From contig NZ_PIZV01000012.1 in NCBI RefSeq assembly GCF_002835665.1, positions 1 to 64,000 of the forward strand: 64,000 bases of DNA, written 5' to 3'. The position numbers were made by a program, and so were the translations under genes. The notes under the pieces are model-generated. The model had not been told where the DNA came from. It searched no databases and saw nothing but the letters and a program-made list of their open reading frames with translations. This document shows positions 9,424 through 18,759 of the stretch, in pieces (within the stretch, counting starts at the first letter, position 1; each line of letters starts with the position of its first letter). The stretch is from Chryseobacterium sp. PMSZPI. GTDB lineage: Bacteria; Bacteroidota; Bacteroidia; Flavobacteriales; Weeksellaceae.

Positions 9424-11664
9424 ATGAAATTTAAGATACTTTTAGCATTAATTTTTGTGAACCTGATGCAGGCGCAAAAGTTTTCTTTCCCTAAAACAGC
9501 CGTTACAGACTCTCTTATTTTAGAAAAACAGATGCCTGAACTTGCCCAACAAGTGATCAACCATCTTCATTCTTCTCAGCATAAACTGAAAAACAACATC
9601 AATTTTTTGGATGATTTCTTCCGCTTACAGATCGCTGCAAAAGACTATCAAAAGGCAATCAATACCTTAGCCGATTACCGCAACGAATATGCAGATCACA
9701 ATATGGCCGGAAATAAATTTCTAGGATATGAAGTGTACAGTATGGCTAAATTGATAGAGAAAGAGCGAAAAATTATTTTTCCGGACGCTCTCCAAATTGC
9801 ATTTAACACAAAATACGAAAGCCTTCCCGATCAATTGACAACCAGGTTAGGACTCATATTGGATGGTGATGTAAATAATTATAAAAAAACGTTCAGGAAA
9901 GCCCTGGACAAACAAAAAGATAAAGACAACATCGATTATGTTTCAGCCTTGGCGCTATGTAAAAGTTATATCAACTATAAAATATATTCCGGTATTAAGC
10001 CTCAGGTCATGAAATTACTGGCATTAAAAGACAAAGCCCAATATATCATAGAAACAAAAGACCTGACATTAAAAAACGGGAGTACTCTAACGATTACCAT
10101 TGTCAGGAAAAAAGCAAACACATCTCCCCTTCCGGTTATCCTTACCAGTAATATTTACGCAGGACCATTTGATGAATACTTTGGGAAAAGAGCAGCGTCC
10201 TATAATTATGTAGGAGCTGTAGTTAATACTCATGGTAAAAGAAATAGTAATGATGTCAATAATCCTTTTGAACATGAATCACAGGATCTTTATGAAGTGA
10301 TAGACTGGGTTTACAAACAACCATGGAGCAATGGTAAAGTAGGTATGATCGGAGGAAGCTATTTAGGGTTTAGCCAATGGGCTGCTGTAAAAAAATTACA
10401 TCCTGCTTTAAAAACAATTGTTCCACAAGTAGCAGTAGGAATCGGGATTGATTACCCTGCCCAAAATAATATATTCATGAGCTATATGCTACAGTGGATT
10501 CGATATGTCACCAATAATAAACTGACAGATGATGCGGACTTTAGTAATGCCACAAAATGGGATTCCATTAATACAGCCTGGTACAAAAGTGGTAGATCAT
10601 TCCGGGCTTTAGATTCAATAAGTGGTAAACCCAATAAGATATTTCAAAGATGGCTGGATCATCCGGGGTATGATGAATATTGGCAAAAAATGGTTCCTTA
10701 CAAAGAAGATTTCAGTAAAATAAACATTCCGATTTTAACGACTACAGGATATTATGATGATGATCAAATTGGCGCCTTATACTATTTTAAGCAACATCAT
10801 CAATATAACAAAAATGCTGATCATTATCTGGTAATCGGACCTTATAATCATGGTGGAGCACAAAGCTACGGTTTTACTTATGTAAACGAAACTCCCATAG
10901 ACCCTGTTGCCAGAATAAGTATTGACGACCTGGCTTTTTCATGGTTTGATTATATTCTTAAAAACGGGAAAAAACCAGAACTTTTAAAAGATAAGATCAA
11001 CTTCCAGGTGATGAATACCAACACATGGAAACATGTTTCTGATCTTGATAAAATGCACAATTCTGCCCTCAAATTTTATCTTAAGGATCGTAAAGACAAT
11101 TCTTCGGTTTTCAATCAACCTCATCAACAAAATTTTACTAAACAAATTGTTGACCTTAAAGACAGGGATAAAAAAGACACGTACTATATCATCAGCAAAA
11201 AAGACAGTATAAAAACGACCAATTCCATATATTTCGAAAGTGAAGTACTGGACAAGGATCTTATCATCAGTGGAAACCTCTCCGGTTTTTTCAATCTTTC
11301 CATTAATAAAAAGGATTTCGATACAGATACCGCCTTATATCAGATACAACCGGATGGAAAATCATTTTTATTATCCAATCATATGGTAAGAGTAAGCTAT
11401 GCTAAGGATAATGCCGTAAGACAACTTCTGGAACCAGGTAAAAGTGTACAGATTCCTATAAAAAACTCAATAGTCATCAGTAAAAAAATAGAAAAAGGAA
11501 GTAAATTACTGCTATTAGTAGGTGTTAATAAAAATCCACGCTGGCAAATTAACTATGGTACAGGCAAAGATGTAAGTGATGAAACCCTACAAGATGCCGG
11601 AGAACCTTTGGAGATAAAATGGTACAACGACAGCTATGTGGAAATACCTGTCTATAAGGACTAA
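9424..11664 (+). CDS. CocE/NonD family serine hydrolase (X-Pro dipeptidyl-peptidase S15 type)
   Basis: A 746-residue exported hydrolase. Signal peptide at residues 1-17 (cut after QA). Residues 20-210 form a mainly helical N-terminal region. The alpha/beta hydrolase domain carries the nucleophile Ser312 in GGSYLG, acid candidates Asp445-447 (TGYYDDDQ) and His476 (GPYNHGG). The C-terminal 200 residues fit the beta-sandwich of the X-Pro dipeptidyl-peptidase/CocE superfamily. Members cleave acyl or prolyl-peptide bonds; the substrate here is unknown. The helical N-terminal extension is longer than in CocE. The gene stands alone with 253 bp upstream. Confidence 0.85.
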   Translation: MKFKILLALIFVNLMQAQKFSFPKTAVTDSLILEKQMPELAQQVINHLHSSQHKLKNNINFLDDFFRLQIAAKDYQKAINTLADYRNEYADHNMAGNKFLGYEVYSMAKLIEKERKIIFPDALQIAFNTKYESLPDQLTTRLGLILDGDVNNYKKTFRKALDKQKDKDNIDYVSALALCKSYINYKIYSGIKPQVMKLLALKDKAQYIIETKDLTLKNGSTLTITIVRKKANTSPLPVILTSNIYAGPFDEYFGKRAASYNYVGAVVNTHGKRNSNDVNNPFEHESQDLYEVIDWVYKQPWSNGKVGMIGGSYLGFSQWAAVKKLHPALKTIVPQVAVGIGIDYPAQNNIFMSYMLQWIRYVTNNKLTDDADFSNATKWDSINTAWYKSGRSFRALDSISGKPNKIFQRWLDHPGYDEYWQKMVPYKEDFSKINIPILTTTGYYDDDQIGALYYFKQHHQYNKNADHYLVIGPYNHGGAQSYGFTYVNETPIDPVARISIDDLAFSWFDYILKNGKKPELLKDKINFQVMNTNTWKHVSDLDKMHNSALKFYLKDRKDNSSVFNQPHQQNFTKQIVDLKDRDKKDTYYIISKKDSIKTTNSIYFESEVLDKDLIISGNLSGFFNLSINKKDFDTDTALYQIQPDGKSFLLSNHMVRVSYAKDNAVRQLLEPGKSVQIPIKNSIVISKKIEKGSKLLLLVGVNKNPRWQINYGTGKDVSDETLQDAGEPLEIKWYNDSYVEIPVYKD

Positions 11665-11696
11665 AGACTATTGACAAAGCATTTTTGCGCAAATGT

Positions 11697-11714
11697 TGTT
11701 AACAGCTGTTAACA
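11697..11714. promoter_or_regulatory. Perfect 18-nt palindrome, candidate operator
   Basis: TGTTAACAGCTGTTAACA is an exact palindrome lying 18 bp upstream of the -7 element of the permease gene. It therefore covers the -33 region where a repressor would act. The regulator is not identifiable from this window. Confidence 0.55.
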
Positions 11715-11731
11715 TCAAAATAAAAAATCAT

Positions 11732-11739
11732 TACATTTG
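11732..11739 (+). promoter_or_regulatory. -7 promoter element of permease gene (TACATTTG)
   Basis: TACATTTG matches TAnnTTTG. The start codon lies 37 bp from its first base, and the palindrome occupies the -33 region. Confidence 0.6.
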
Positions 11740-11768
11740 CTTTTTTTCAAATCAAATATACTTATTGA

Positions 11769-13451
11769 ATGAGTCAACTTTTTAGAAGAAAAATCTATTC
11801 AGATACAGATACTTCAACAGGACTTTTAAGGGTCTTAGGCGTATGGGACATCGTATTTTTCGGGATTGCGGCAATTATAGGAGCAGGAAGTTTTAGTAGT
11901 TTAGGAGAAGCCGTTTTCAGAGGCGGTCCCGGTGTTATCCTTCTATATTTGATTTGTGGTTTTGCCTGTGGATTTACAGCTTTATGTTATGCTGAGTTTG
12001 CCAGCAGAATCCCTACAGCAGGCTCTGCATACACCTATGCCTACGCGAGTTTTGGAGAACTGATTGCCTGGATTATCGGCTGGGCTCTGATTATGGAATA
12101 TTCCTTCGGAAATATTTATGTAGCCTTTTCCTGGTCGGATTATTTTACCAGTTTCTTAGGCCGTCTCGGAATGCATATCCCCGATTATCTTACCTGTAGC
12201 TATACAGAAGCTAAAAAAGCCTTTTTAAACGGTTCCGAAAATAAAGAATTATTGAACGCATGGAAAAGTGCCCCATTAATCGGAAATCTGAAGTTTATTG
12301 TGGATGTTCCCGCATTGGTCATCAACGGACTAATCACATGGCTTTGCTATGTAGGAGTGAAAGAAAGTAAGAATTTCAACAATTCACTTGTTATTTTAAA
12401 ACTGGGGGTAATCTTATTGGTTATTTTGGTTGGTTTTGCTTATATCAATACTGATAATTGGACACCAATAAGCCCTACAACAGGGACTCCGTCTTTCATG
12501 CCGAATGGCTTTACCGGAGTGATGAGCGCCGTTTCAGGGGTATTCTTTGCGTATATTGGATTTGATGCTTTAAGTGTTTTATCGGAAGAAACAAAAGATC
12601 CTCAAAAAACATTACCTAAAGGGATGATCATTTCCCTTGTATTGTGTACAGTGATTTATATTGCCCTTACTTTGGTATTGACAGGTATGGTAGATTACAG
12701 AAAGTTTGACGGTGTAGGTGACCCGCTTTCTTTTATATTTGAAAAAGGTAATGCTAACGTAGCCTGGATGGAACTTGTGGTTTCCTTTGTTGCTATTGTA
12801 GCCATCACAACCGTATTATTGGTTTTCCAGATGGGACAACCCAGAATCTGGTACGCCATGAGCCGTGACGGTTTGATGCCTCAAAAATTCTTAACGATAC
12901 ACCCAAAATACAAAACCCCTTCTTTTGCAACGATTGTAACAGGAATTGTGGTAGGAATTCCAATTTTATTTACAGATAAAACGTTTATTCTCGACTTTAC
13001 AAGTATCGGAACCATCTTTGCTTTCGTACTGGTTTGCGCAGGAGTTCTTGTACTTCCGGCTAAAGAAAAGATAAAAGGAAGATTCCACCTTCCTTATGTA
13101 AATGGTAAAATTATTTTCCCTGTTGTTTTCATCGGTGGATTAATTGCTTTTTACTATTGGCAACCGGACTTCTTCCATACTTTGATGGATTGGTCAGATG
13201 CTAAAGAAGGAGAATTCAGGGCTTCTATTTTCTTCTTCATTCTCATTAACCTGATCATGTGCGTTGTTGCTTTTATAAAAGACCTTTCATTGATTCCATT
13301 AGTAGGTTTAAGTTCTTGTTTATACCTTCTTACCGGAATGAGTCATGAAAACTGGTTCTGGTTTGGAATGTGGTTCATGATCGGAATGGTTATTTACTTC
13401 TTCTACGGTTATAAAAACAGTAAACTTGGAAAAGAATTAAGAAATAGCTAA
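11769..13451 (+). CDS. APC superfamily amino-acid permease
   Basis: A 560-residue inner-membrane transporter with about twelve to fourteen hydrophobic segments. The first segment holds the unwound GAG motif (GIAAIIGAGSFSSLGEA) that binds the substrate backbone in APC transporters. The loop TAGSAYTYAYASFGE and the middle segment FAYIGFDALSVLSEETKDPQKTLP are typical of cationic amino-acid transporter (CAT)-type members. It probably imports an amino acid by proton coupling; the substrate is not certain. It has its own promoter with a palindromic operator candidate, and a 16-bp terminator follows, so it looks monocistronic. Confidence 0.9.
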   Translation: MSQLFRRKIYSDTDTSTGLLRVLGVWDIVFFGIAAIIGAGSFSSLGEAVFRGGPGVILLYLICGFACGFTALCYAEFASRIPTAGSAYTYAYASFGELIAWIIGWALIMEYSFGNIYVAFSWSDYFTSFLGRLGMHIPDYLTCSYTEAKKAFLNGSENKELLNAWKSAPLIGNLKFIVDVPALVINGLITWLCYVGVKESKNFNNSLVILKLGVILLVILVGFAYINTDNWTPISPTTGTPSFMPNGFTGVMSAVSGVFFAYIGFDALSVLSEETKDPQKTLPKGMIISLVLCTVIYIALTLVLTGMVDYRKFDGVGDPLSFIFEKGNANVAWMELVVSFVAIVAITTVLLVFQMGQPRIWYAMSRDGLMPQKFLTIHPKYKTPSFATIVTGIVVGIPILFTDKTFILDFTSIGTIFAFVLVCAGVLVLPAKEKIKGRFHLPYVNGKIIFPVVFIGGLIAFYYWQPDFFHTLMDWSDAKEGEFRASIFFFILINLIMCVVAFIKDLSLIPLVGLSSCLYLLTGMSHENWFWFGMWFMIGMVIYFFYGYKNSKLGKELRNS

Positions 13452-13468
13452 AAGCTAAAAAAAATAAT

Positions 13469-13538
13469 GAAAGGGCAAAACTGCCAAAGGTGAATATAAT
13501 AATTTATCTTTTTGCAGTTTTGCCCTTTCTTCTTTTTT
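13469..13538 (+). terminator. Strong terminator after permease
   Basis: A perfect 16-bp stem joins 13469-13484 with 13514-13529 and is followed by a T-rich run. The loop is 29 nt, longer than usual. Confidence 0.85.
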
Positions 13539-13603
13539 ATCCGTTTATCAAATCGGCAGAATTATTGCTGTAAACTCAACAGAAACCTCAAACCAACATC
13601 ACT

Positions 13604-13951
13604 ATGACTGAAAGAATAAAAACATACAGAGAGTTTTATCAATTTTACCTTACTGAACACAGTAAAACAGGAACCCGAGTTTTCCATTTTTTAGGAACTC
13701 TGCTGGTTTTTGTCGTAATCGGATATGTTATCAGCTCAGGAAAAGAACGATTCCTATGGTACATTCCCATTGTTGGATATGGTTTTGCATGGATTAGTCA
13801 TGCATTCATTGAGAAAAACAAACCGGCTACTTTTAAATATCCTTTATGGTCTTTAATTTCAGATTTTAAACTGTTTTTTGAATTGCTGATTGGCAAACAA
13901 AAGTTCAGAGAGACTTCTTCACAGCCTCAGAATCCATCTGCGGAAGAATAA
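13604..13951 (+). CDS. Mpo1-like (DUF962) membrane protein
   Basis: A 115-residue protein of the DUF962/Mpo1-like family. The N-terminus YREFYQFYLTEHSKTGTRVFHFLGT carries the conserved H and HFLG residues, and the C-terminal half has FAWISHAFIEKNKPATFKYPLWSLISDF. Two membrane segments surround a second His. The yeast member Mpo1 is an iron-dependent dioxygenase in fatty-acid alpha-oxidation; bacterial members are mostly unstudied, so the reaction here is inferred. It stands alone after a strong terminator. Confidence 0.85.
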   Translation: MTERIKTYREFYQFYLTEHSKTGTRVFHFLGTLLVFVVIGYVISSGKERFLWYIPIVGYGFAWISHAFIEKNKPATFKYPLWSLISDFKLFFELLIGKQKFRETSSQPQNPSAEE

Positions 13952-13993
13952 ATATTTTCAACAAAAATTTTCTCGCAACTAAAGGCTGAAATA

Positions 13994-14467
13994 TTAATTT
14001 ATCTCGGCAGAATTCTCTTTTTTCGAATGGATTTTCATTCCTATCAGATATCCTAAAGAAGGCAAAATAAAGGATAACATCACCGGCGCAATCAACGCCA
14101 GCCCGGACCCCTCAAGAACAATCGTTAAAGGGAAAAGATATCCGTTATAAAAAATCAATGCCAATGTGAATAGGAAGCTATCACTATTGCCCGTTGAAAG
14201 AATATTAAAATCGCTTCCAAACTGATCAAATAACCCTGAGCACGCAAACAGAAAAACATTGACAAAAAAGATCCATAGTACGGACCGATACTTCATTCCT
14301 TTTTTGGCATTCAAATATCCGGCACACAATACAAAAAGAGATAGTACTCCCGATATAATCCAACTCAAGGTTGAGATATGCGTTTCACTAATAGTTTTTC
14401 CAAAGAAAAAGAAATAAAGAGAATATAAAAACAGGTTTACAAGATAAATAATCGTAACATAATTCAT
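13994..14467 (-). CDS. Hypothetical multi-span membrane protein
   Basis: A 157-residue protein with four or five hydrophobic segments (first at residues 3-22, last near 125-145) and a short charged tail (HSKKENSAEIN). No family recognised. It is the last gene of a three-gene minus-strand cluster: its start is 12 bp from the stop of the lipocalin-like gene. An envelope role shared with its exported neighbours is plausible but unproven. Confidence 0.7.
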   Translation of the reverse strand: MNYVTIIYLVNLFLYSLYFFFFGKTISETHISTLSWIISGVLSLFVLCAGYLNAKKGMKYRSVLWIFFVNVFLFACSGLFDQFGSDFNILSTGNSDSFLFTLALIFYNGYLFPLTIVLEGSGLALIAPVMLSFILPSLGYLIGMKIHSKKENSAEIN

Positions 14468-14479
14468 AGTTTCAGCTTT

Positions 14480-14941
14480 TTAATATTGTTTCTCAAGGGT
14501 ATCATAATGAATCATATTCAGTATTTTTTCAAGTTTTGGATCATCATCCTTCACCGGCTCCGGGATATACGTTGAGAAAGTCATACTCTTATTTTTTTTA
14601 TCCAAAGCCACGACTACTTCCTCAAGAATACTTTTATCATCTGCATAAAACTGAATTCTATTGTCTACAATTCGCCAAAAGGAAAGCCTTGGTTCAGAAG
14701 GCATACAGTTTCCAACACTTCCTTCTACATAATTATAAATGGCAAAGCCGTCTTCCCTCATGGTATAGTTTCTCATCAGAGAGCAGTTGTCAAAACTTTT
14801 GCTAACCTTTTTATTATTTTCATAAAATCCTGATTCTTTCAATCTCCAGAACCCTATAATATCTTCCTTTTTTAATTTTTGTGCATTGATAAAAGAAGAA
14901 AAGGCTAAACAGCCAGCCAAGGATAGTAATATCCGCATCAT
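14480..14941 (-). CDS. Exported lipocalin-like protein
   Basis: A 153-residue protein with Sec signal peptide (cut after NAQ, about residue 20). The mature start KLKKEDIIGFWRL resembles the GxW opening of lipocalin-like beta barrels. Two Cys (NCSLMR and GNCMPSE) could form a disulfide. The start overlaps the stop of the upstream gene by four bases (ATGA), so the two are translationally coupled. Met1 and Met2 are adjacent and either could be used. Ligand unknown. Confidence 0.75.
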   Translation of the reverse strand: MMRILLSLAGCLAFSSFINAQKLKKEDIIGFWRLKESGFYENNKKVSKSFDNCSLMRNYTMREDGFAIYNYVEGSVGNCMPSEPRLSFWRIVDNRIQFYADDKSILEEVVVALDKKNKSMTFSTYIPEPVKDDDPKLEKILNMIHYDTLEKQY

Positions 14942-15738
14942 TTCTTTTTTCTTTTTGTATTATTCTTATGGGAGGAAGCTCCTTCATCCATACTCTTTCC
15001 CAACTCAATAAATCCTTTTGAGAGCATTGAGGCAGCATCACCATGATTCTCCCCTTCAGTCCAGGTTTCAAAGGCTTTATCCTGAAGTCCTAAAATTAAA
15101 TAATAAGAACCTAGAACATTGTAGCCTTCTGTTTCACCAAGACTCACTATTCTTTGAGAAAGTTGGATCAGCTCCGGATGGGGTTTTAATTTTTTCGCTT
15201 TAATTTTATCGGGATCACCTAACAAATCAGGGGTATATTTTACCATTTTAATTCCAAAAGTAGTAAGACATGCCCTCGGTAATCCTCTGTTACAAAAGTC
15301 TTCATTAGTCTTAAGGAGGTCATCTGAAACTAAAGCATCCAGTTCAGACCATTTTTTTGTTTTATCATAAAATTCTGCCAATAAAGCAGCTCTCTTGCGG
15401 GCTTCTTCAGGGTTCTTTCTATTATTGACTTCCGAATTGTCCTTCTTACGAGTCCAAATTCCCTTTTCTACCCAATCGGAAACACCAATCAATTTATCTT
15501 TTTTAATTTTAAAAATAAATATGCTTTTATCCGGAAAAACCACCAGACTATCATTTCTGGTAAAATAATATCCGTTAGACATGCCTCCTACCACTTTTCC
15601 GTTTCCATCAAAACTGAATCCTTTATAAAAGGTTTCATTCCCTTGTTCTTCATAATATCCCTGCAGAGCGTTATCTGCCTTTTGGGCAGACATACAACCC
15701 GCTAACAATAAAGTAGAAGTTAATAATAATTTTCTCAT
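14938..15738 (-). CDS. Exported protein, probable lipoprotein
   Basis: A 266-residue protein of unknown function. I place the start at 15738 (MRKLLLTSTLLLAGC) because it gives a clean signal sequence; the in-frame ATG at 15762 adds eight charged residues. LLAGC is a good lipobox, although SAQ just after it could also be a normal cleavage site. The first half seems beta-rich (GYYEEQGNETFYKGFSFDG), while the second half is helical and Sel1/TPR-like (LGLQDKAFETWTEGENHGDAASMLSKGF). It overlaps the next gene by four bases and heads a three-gene unit. Confidence 0.75.
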   Translation of the reverse strand: MRKLLLTSTLLLAGCMSAQKADNALQGYYEEQGNETFYKGFSFDGNGKVVGGMSNGYYFTRNDSLVVFPDKSIFIFKIKKDKLIGVSDWVEKGIWTRKKDNSEVNNRKNPEEARKRAALLAEFYDKTKKWSELDALVSDDLLKTNEDFCNRGLPRACLTTFGIKMVKYTPDLLGDPDKIKAKKLKPHPELIQLSQRIVSLGETEGYNVLGSYYLILGLQDKAFETWTEGENHGDAASMLSKGFIELGKSMDEGASSHKNNTKRKKK

Positions 15739-15786
15739 CTGCGAACTTTTTCTCTTCTCCATTTTTTGGTAATAAATAGGAACAGA

Positions 15787-15819
15787 TTCTGGCGGGGCGG
15801 CTTTGCCGCCCCGCCAGAA
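15787..15819. repeat. GC-rich perfect hairpin (15-bp stem, TTT loop)
   Basis: TTCTGGCGGGGCGGC and GCCGCCCCGCCAGAA are exact reverse complements around a three-base loop. This is sharply more GC-rich than all surrounding DNA. It lies 27 bp past the stop of the transglutaminase-like gene. It may act as a terminator or mRNA 3'-end block, but no T-run follows on the minus strand. A second GC-rich hairpin of similar build is at 34819-34861. Confidence 0.9.
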
Positions 15820-15845
15820 CCTTCTAACAAATCTTCTATTAATAT

Positions 15846-17867
15846 TTATTTGAATCTTTTCTTAAAACTGAATTTAAGTCTGTTCATCAGTCCTGGTTCA
15901 ATAACATCAATCCCTAATCCAAAATTACTGTCGGCTATGGTATGATGATCTGTTCTGAATTTTTCAAACTCTTCCTGTGGAATTTCTAGATTGATTAACG
16001 GCTGATGCTCGATATAAACACTTGCCCCGTTCTTTGTAATCTTTTTACGGCTTTTATAATCAAAATAAGGGTTACTGATTGTGCTTTCCTGAACAGTGTA
16101 TTTTTCTTCCGTATCAATTTTCTGATCTGTATACAGGTTGATCTCATATTTTTCACTGTCGAAATTATGCCAGAATGCAATATCCTTATGCATGAAATCT
16201 CTGGCACTTGCTTTCACCACATTTCTGTCGAAATACATCAGGAAACGATTCTGTTGTGGATCTACATAATAAGGGTTTTCTATTGTCGCAGTGTATTGAA
16301 TCTTTACTTCATTTCGTTTTTTATCATCGCTTACCACATCAATAGCTGCATCTTTGAAAATATCCCTTACATCCGTCCCATTTCTGTCATTGGAATAGTT
16401 AAGACCATAAAATAGGAAGCTGTTCCAACTGTCTATAATTTCCCTTTTGTTGGTACTTTTAAAATATCTTCTCATAGCATTCGCTCTGTTTCCTTTATAG
16501 ACGGTCACCAAATTAATTTTTCCGATACCGCCCTGCACGTTGAAGTCTACTTTTTCATCAACGCAGAAATATTGGAATTTATGAGGATTTCTAACCTGCA
16601 ATTCCTGATCTTTCTTCACTTCCAGGTAATGCATAAAATACATAAATCCTCTGTTTTCTATCGATCCGAATTCATCACGGATGGTAGCATCTACAAAATA
16701 TTCTTCTCCTTTATAATGTATTTTTACCACAACATGATTAAAGCTCAATAAAGACGGCAGATAATATTTAATATAATAATCCGTATGAAAATTGACTAAA
16801 ACCACTGATGCATCAACTCCAATATAATCCAGGATTACCTTTAACAAAACTGATTTTGCCTTACAGTCTCCTTGTTTGTTTTCATATGTTACTGAAGGTT
16901 CCTGTGGCTTATGTCCGTTCATTTCATCCGCATTGAAGATATAATAGATATGGTTCTGAACATATTCAATAGCAAATTGCAGTTTTTCATCCTGATCTGC
17001 TATGGCATCTAATTTTTCAACAAGATTAGGGGCAAAGTCCTTTAAAGAAGATTTATTAAAAATTTCATCATAAATCGGAACAATATAATTGGAAAGATCT
17101 TTCCAGTTGCTATCCGTTGCAAAATCTATATAAGGAAAGATTTCACGGCCTGCATCTACAGGGTTGATGTAATTCTGTTCTTCAATCACGAATCGTTCTC
17201 CTTTTTTCAGATAATTTGTTTCCGGTTCCAAAACATTCCCTTGTTCGTCTCTGAAAAATGTTTTCTTATAAGCAACGGTCTGATCACGTTCATTGATAAA
17301 TGTGAATTTAAAATTCCCATAAGCCCAATAATTATCCGGACTTACCCAAACATATTTAGAAAATTCTTTTCTCAAAAAATCCCGATCTGTAAATACTTTC
17401 ACCCTTGAATCTTCTAAAATCAAAACATCATACAACCTAAGATCTTTAATGGTAATATTGATTTTTTTATTGCTGCTCAGGACGCCTCCGCTACTTTGAT
17501 TTTCACTGTCCAGCACTTTGATCTTTGTATCCGGAATTTTGTCTACCAATACCCCATCTCGTAAAACACTGATTCTATGAATCTGATAGACTTCATTTTC
17601 TTCTACCACAACATCTGAAACGGAAGCCCTTTCGAGGTTTCCAGGTTCATTGAGTGTGTAGGCCATGCAAGCATATTCACTGTTTTCCGTATTACTGGTA
17701 TAATATTTTTTATCTAAAAAATAACAATAGTCCCTTCCCTCACTGGTCTGTTTTTTTGCAAATTCGGAATCCTGGATTCTTTCTATGATTTCCTGATCTC
17801 CGATATTCCCTGCCCACACTTCAGGTTTCTGAATCTTGTAGTTTTCAACTTGAATTTGATTGTCCAT
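15846..17867 (-). CDS. DUF3857/transglutaminase-like domain protein
   Basis: A 673-residue protein. The N-terminal 260 residues match DUF3857-type beta structure. A transglutaminase-like core follows: Cys in GDCKAKSVLLKVIL, His in FNHVVVKIHY and Asp in YFVDATIRDEFG give the Cys-His-Asp triad. The C-terminal 200 residues are another beta-rich region. No signal peptide is seen at this start, unlike many relatives that are exported. Family members may be proteases or cross-linking enzymes; the substrate is unknown. The gene is divergent from the DUF4377 gene, with a 14-nt palindrome between them. Confidence 0.85.
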   Translation of the reverse strand: MDNQIQVENYKIQKPEVWAGNIGDQEIIERIQDSEFAKKQTSEGRDYCYFLDKKYYTSNTENSEYACMAYTLNEPGNLERASVSDVVVEENEVYQIHRISVLRDGVLVDKIPDTKIKVLDSENQSSGGVLSSNKKINITIKDLRLYDVLILEDSRVKVFTDRDFLRKEFSKYVWVSPDNYWAYGNFKFTFINERDQTVAYKKTFFRDEQGNVLEPETNYLKKGERFVIEEQNYINPVDAGREIFPYIDFATDSNWKDLSNYIVPIYDEIFNKSSLKDFAPNLVEKLDAIADQDEKLQFAIEYVQNHIYYIFNADEMNGHKPQEPSVTYENKQGDCKAKSVLLKVILDYIGVDASVVLVNFHTDYYIKYYLPSLLSFNHVVVKIHYKGEEYFVDATIRDEFGSIENRGFMYFMHYLEVKKDQELQVRNPHKFQYFCVDEKVDFNVQGGIGKINLVTVYKGNRANAMRRYFKSTNKREIIDSWNSFLFYGLNYSNDRNGTDVRDIFKDAAIDVVSDDKKRNEVKIQYTATIENPYYVDPQQNRFLMYFDRNVVKASARDFMHKDIAFWHNFDSEKYEINLYTDQKIDTEEKYTVQESTISNPYFDYKSRKKITKNGASVYIEHQPLINLEIPQEEFEKFRTDHHTIADSNFGLGIDVIEPGLMNRLKFSFKKRFK

Positions 17868-17898
17868 ATTATATTACTAGTTATGTTTTTGGGGTTAC

Positions 17899-17912
17899 AG
17901 TTCTTAAGAACT
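17899..17912. promoter_or_regulatory. Palindrome in divergent intergenic region
   Basis: AGTTCTTAAGAACT is a perfect 14-nt palindrome between the divergent genes starting at 17867 (minus) and 18020 (plus). It is a possible operator; no promoter elements were clear around it. Confidence 0.3.
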
Positions 17913-18019
17913 TCAAATTAAATAATTTAAAAAATAAAAAGCAATAGAAGAACTGCGACAATTCATGAAAATAGAACTTCGGCATGGTAATTGCGAGGTA
18001 AGCCCTAAAATCAAGTTTT

Positions 18020-18634
18020 ATGAAAAGTATAGCAACAATTCTAAAAGGGACAGCTCCCGTATTGGCGTTATTCGCAATGACACAGTGTACAACCATGACA
18101 GGAACATCATCTGCCGATGAAAAAACATTCATCGTAGGACCGCAGACTGCAGATTGTACAGGAGTAGCTCCTATGAAGTGTCTGCAGGTGAAGGAAAAAA
18201 CTTCAGAAAATTGGACCAACTTCTACAGCAATATTGAAGGATTCACCTATGAACCGGGATATGAATATGTTTTAAAAGTAAAAACAGAAAAAATCGCTAA
18301 CCCGCCGGCTGATGCCTCTTCAATAAAATATACATTGGTAAAACAAGTTTCTAAAATTAAAAAACAAGGAACTGCAGCCAATGAAAAAACAATTATTGTA
18401 GGAGCACAAACTGTAGACTGCTCCGCAGGTGCAGGTCGTATGAAATGCATGCAGGTAAAAGAAAATGCTTCAGAAAACTGGACCAATTTCTACAGCAATA
18501 TTGAAGGATTCACCTATGAACCGGGATATGAATATGTTTTAAAAGTAAAAACAGAAAAAATCGCTAATCCACCGGCTGATGCTTCTTCAATAAAGTATAC
18601 ATTAATTGAACAGGTTTCTAAAACGAAAAAATAA
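18020..18634 (+). CDS. Tandem DUF4377 exported protein
   Basis: A 204-residue exported protein made of two nearly identical DUF4377-type domains (about residues 34-115 and 123-204). Each has VxxQTxDC, MKCxQVKE, a central ENWTNFYSNIEGFTYEPGYE block and NPPADASSIKYTL. Each keeps two Cys (46/54 and 134/143). Bases 18221-18300 equal 18488-18567 exactly, an offset of 267 bp, so the duplication is recent or kept uniform by recombination. The N-terminal 23 residues form an export signal; MTQC is a weak lipobox because of Gln at -1. Single-domain relatives occur as envelope lipoproteins of unknown function. Confidence 0.85.
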   Translation: MKSIATILKGTAPVLALFAMTQCTTMTGTSSADEKTFIVGPQTADCTGVAPMKCLQVKEKTSENWTNFYSNIEGFTYEPGYEYVLKVKTEKIANPPADASSIKYTLVKQVSKIKKQGTAANEKTIIVGAQTVDCSAGAGRMKCMQVKENASENWTNFYSNIEGFTYEPGYEYVLKVKTEKIANPPADASSIKYTLIEQVSKTKK

Positions 18635-18636
18635 AT

Positions 18637-18668
18637 AAAAAAGCTTCAGAAAATTCTGAAGCTTTTTT
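18637..18668 (+). terminator. Terminator after DUF4377 gene
   Basis: A 15-bp inverted repeat (AAAAAAGCTTCAGAA with TTCTGAAGCTTTTTT) starts three bases after the stop codon. The T-run of the right arm serves the plus strand and the A-run of the left arm serves the minus strand. Confidence 0.85.
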
Positions 18669-18759
18669 ATTTTATGCCAGGAAGTATGAAAAACTAAGGT
18701 GGAAATTATGGATAATAGTATTACTGACTATCATAACATCCCTCTTCCAGCTTCCTTAC

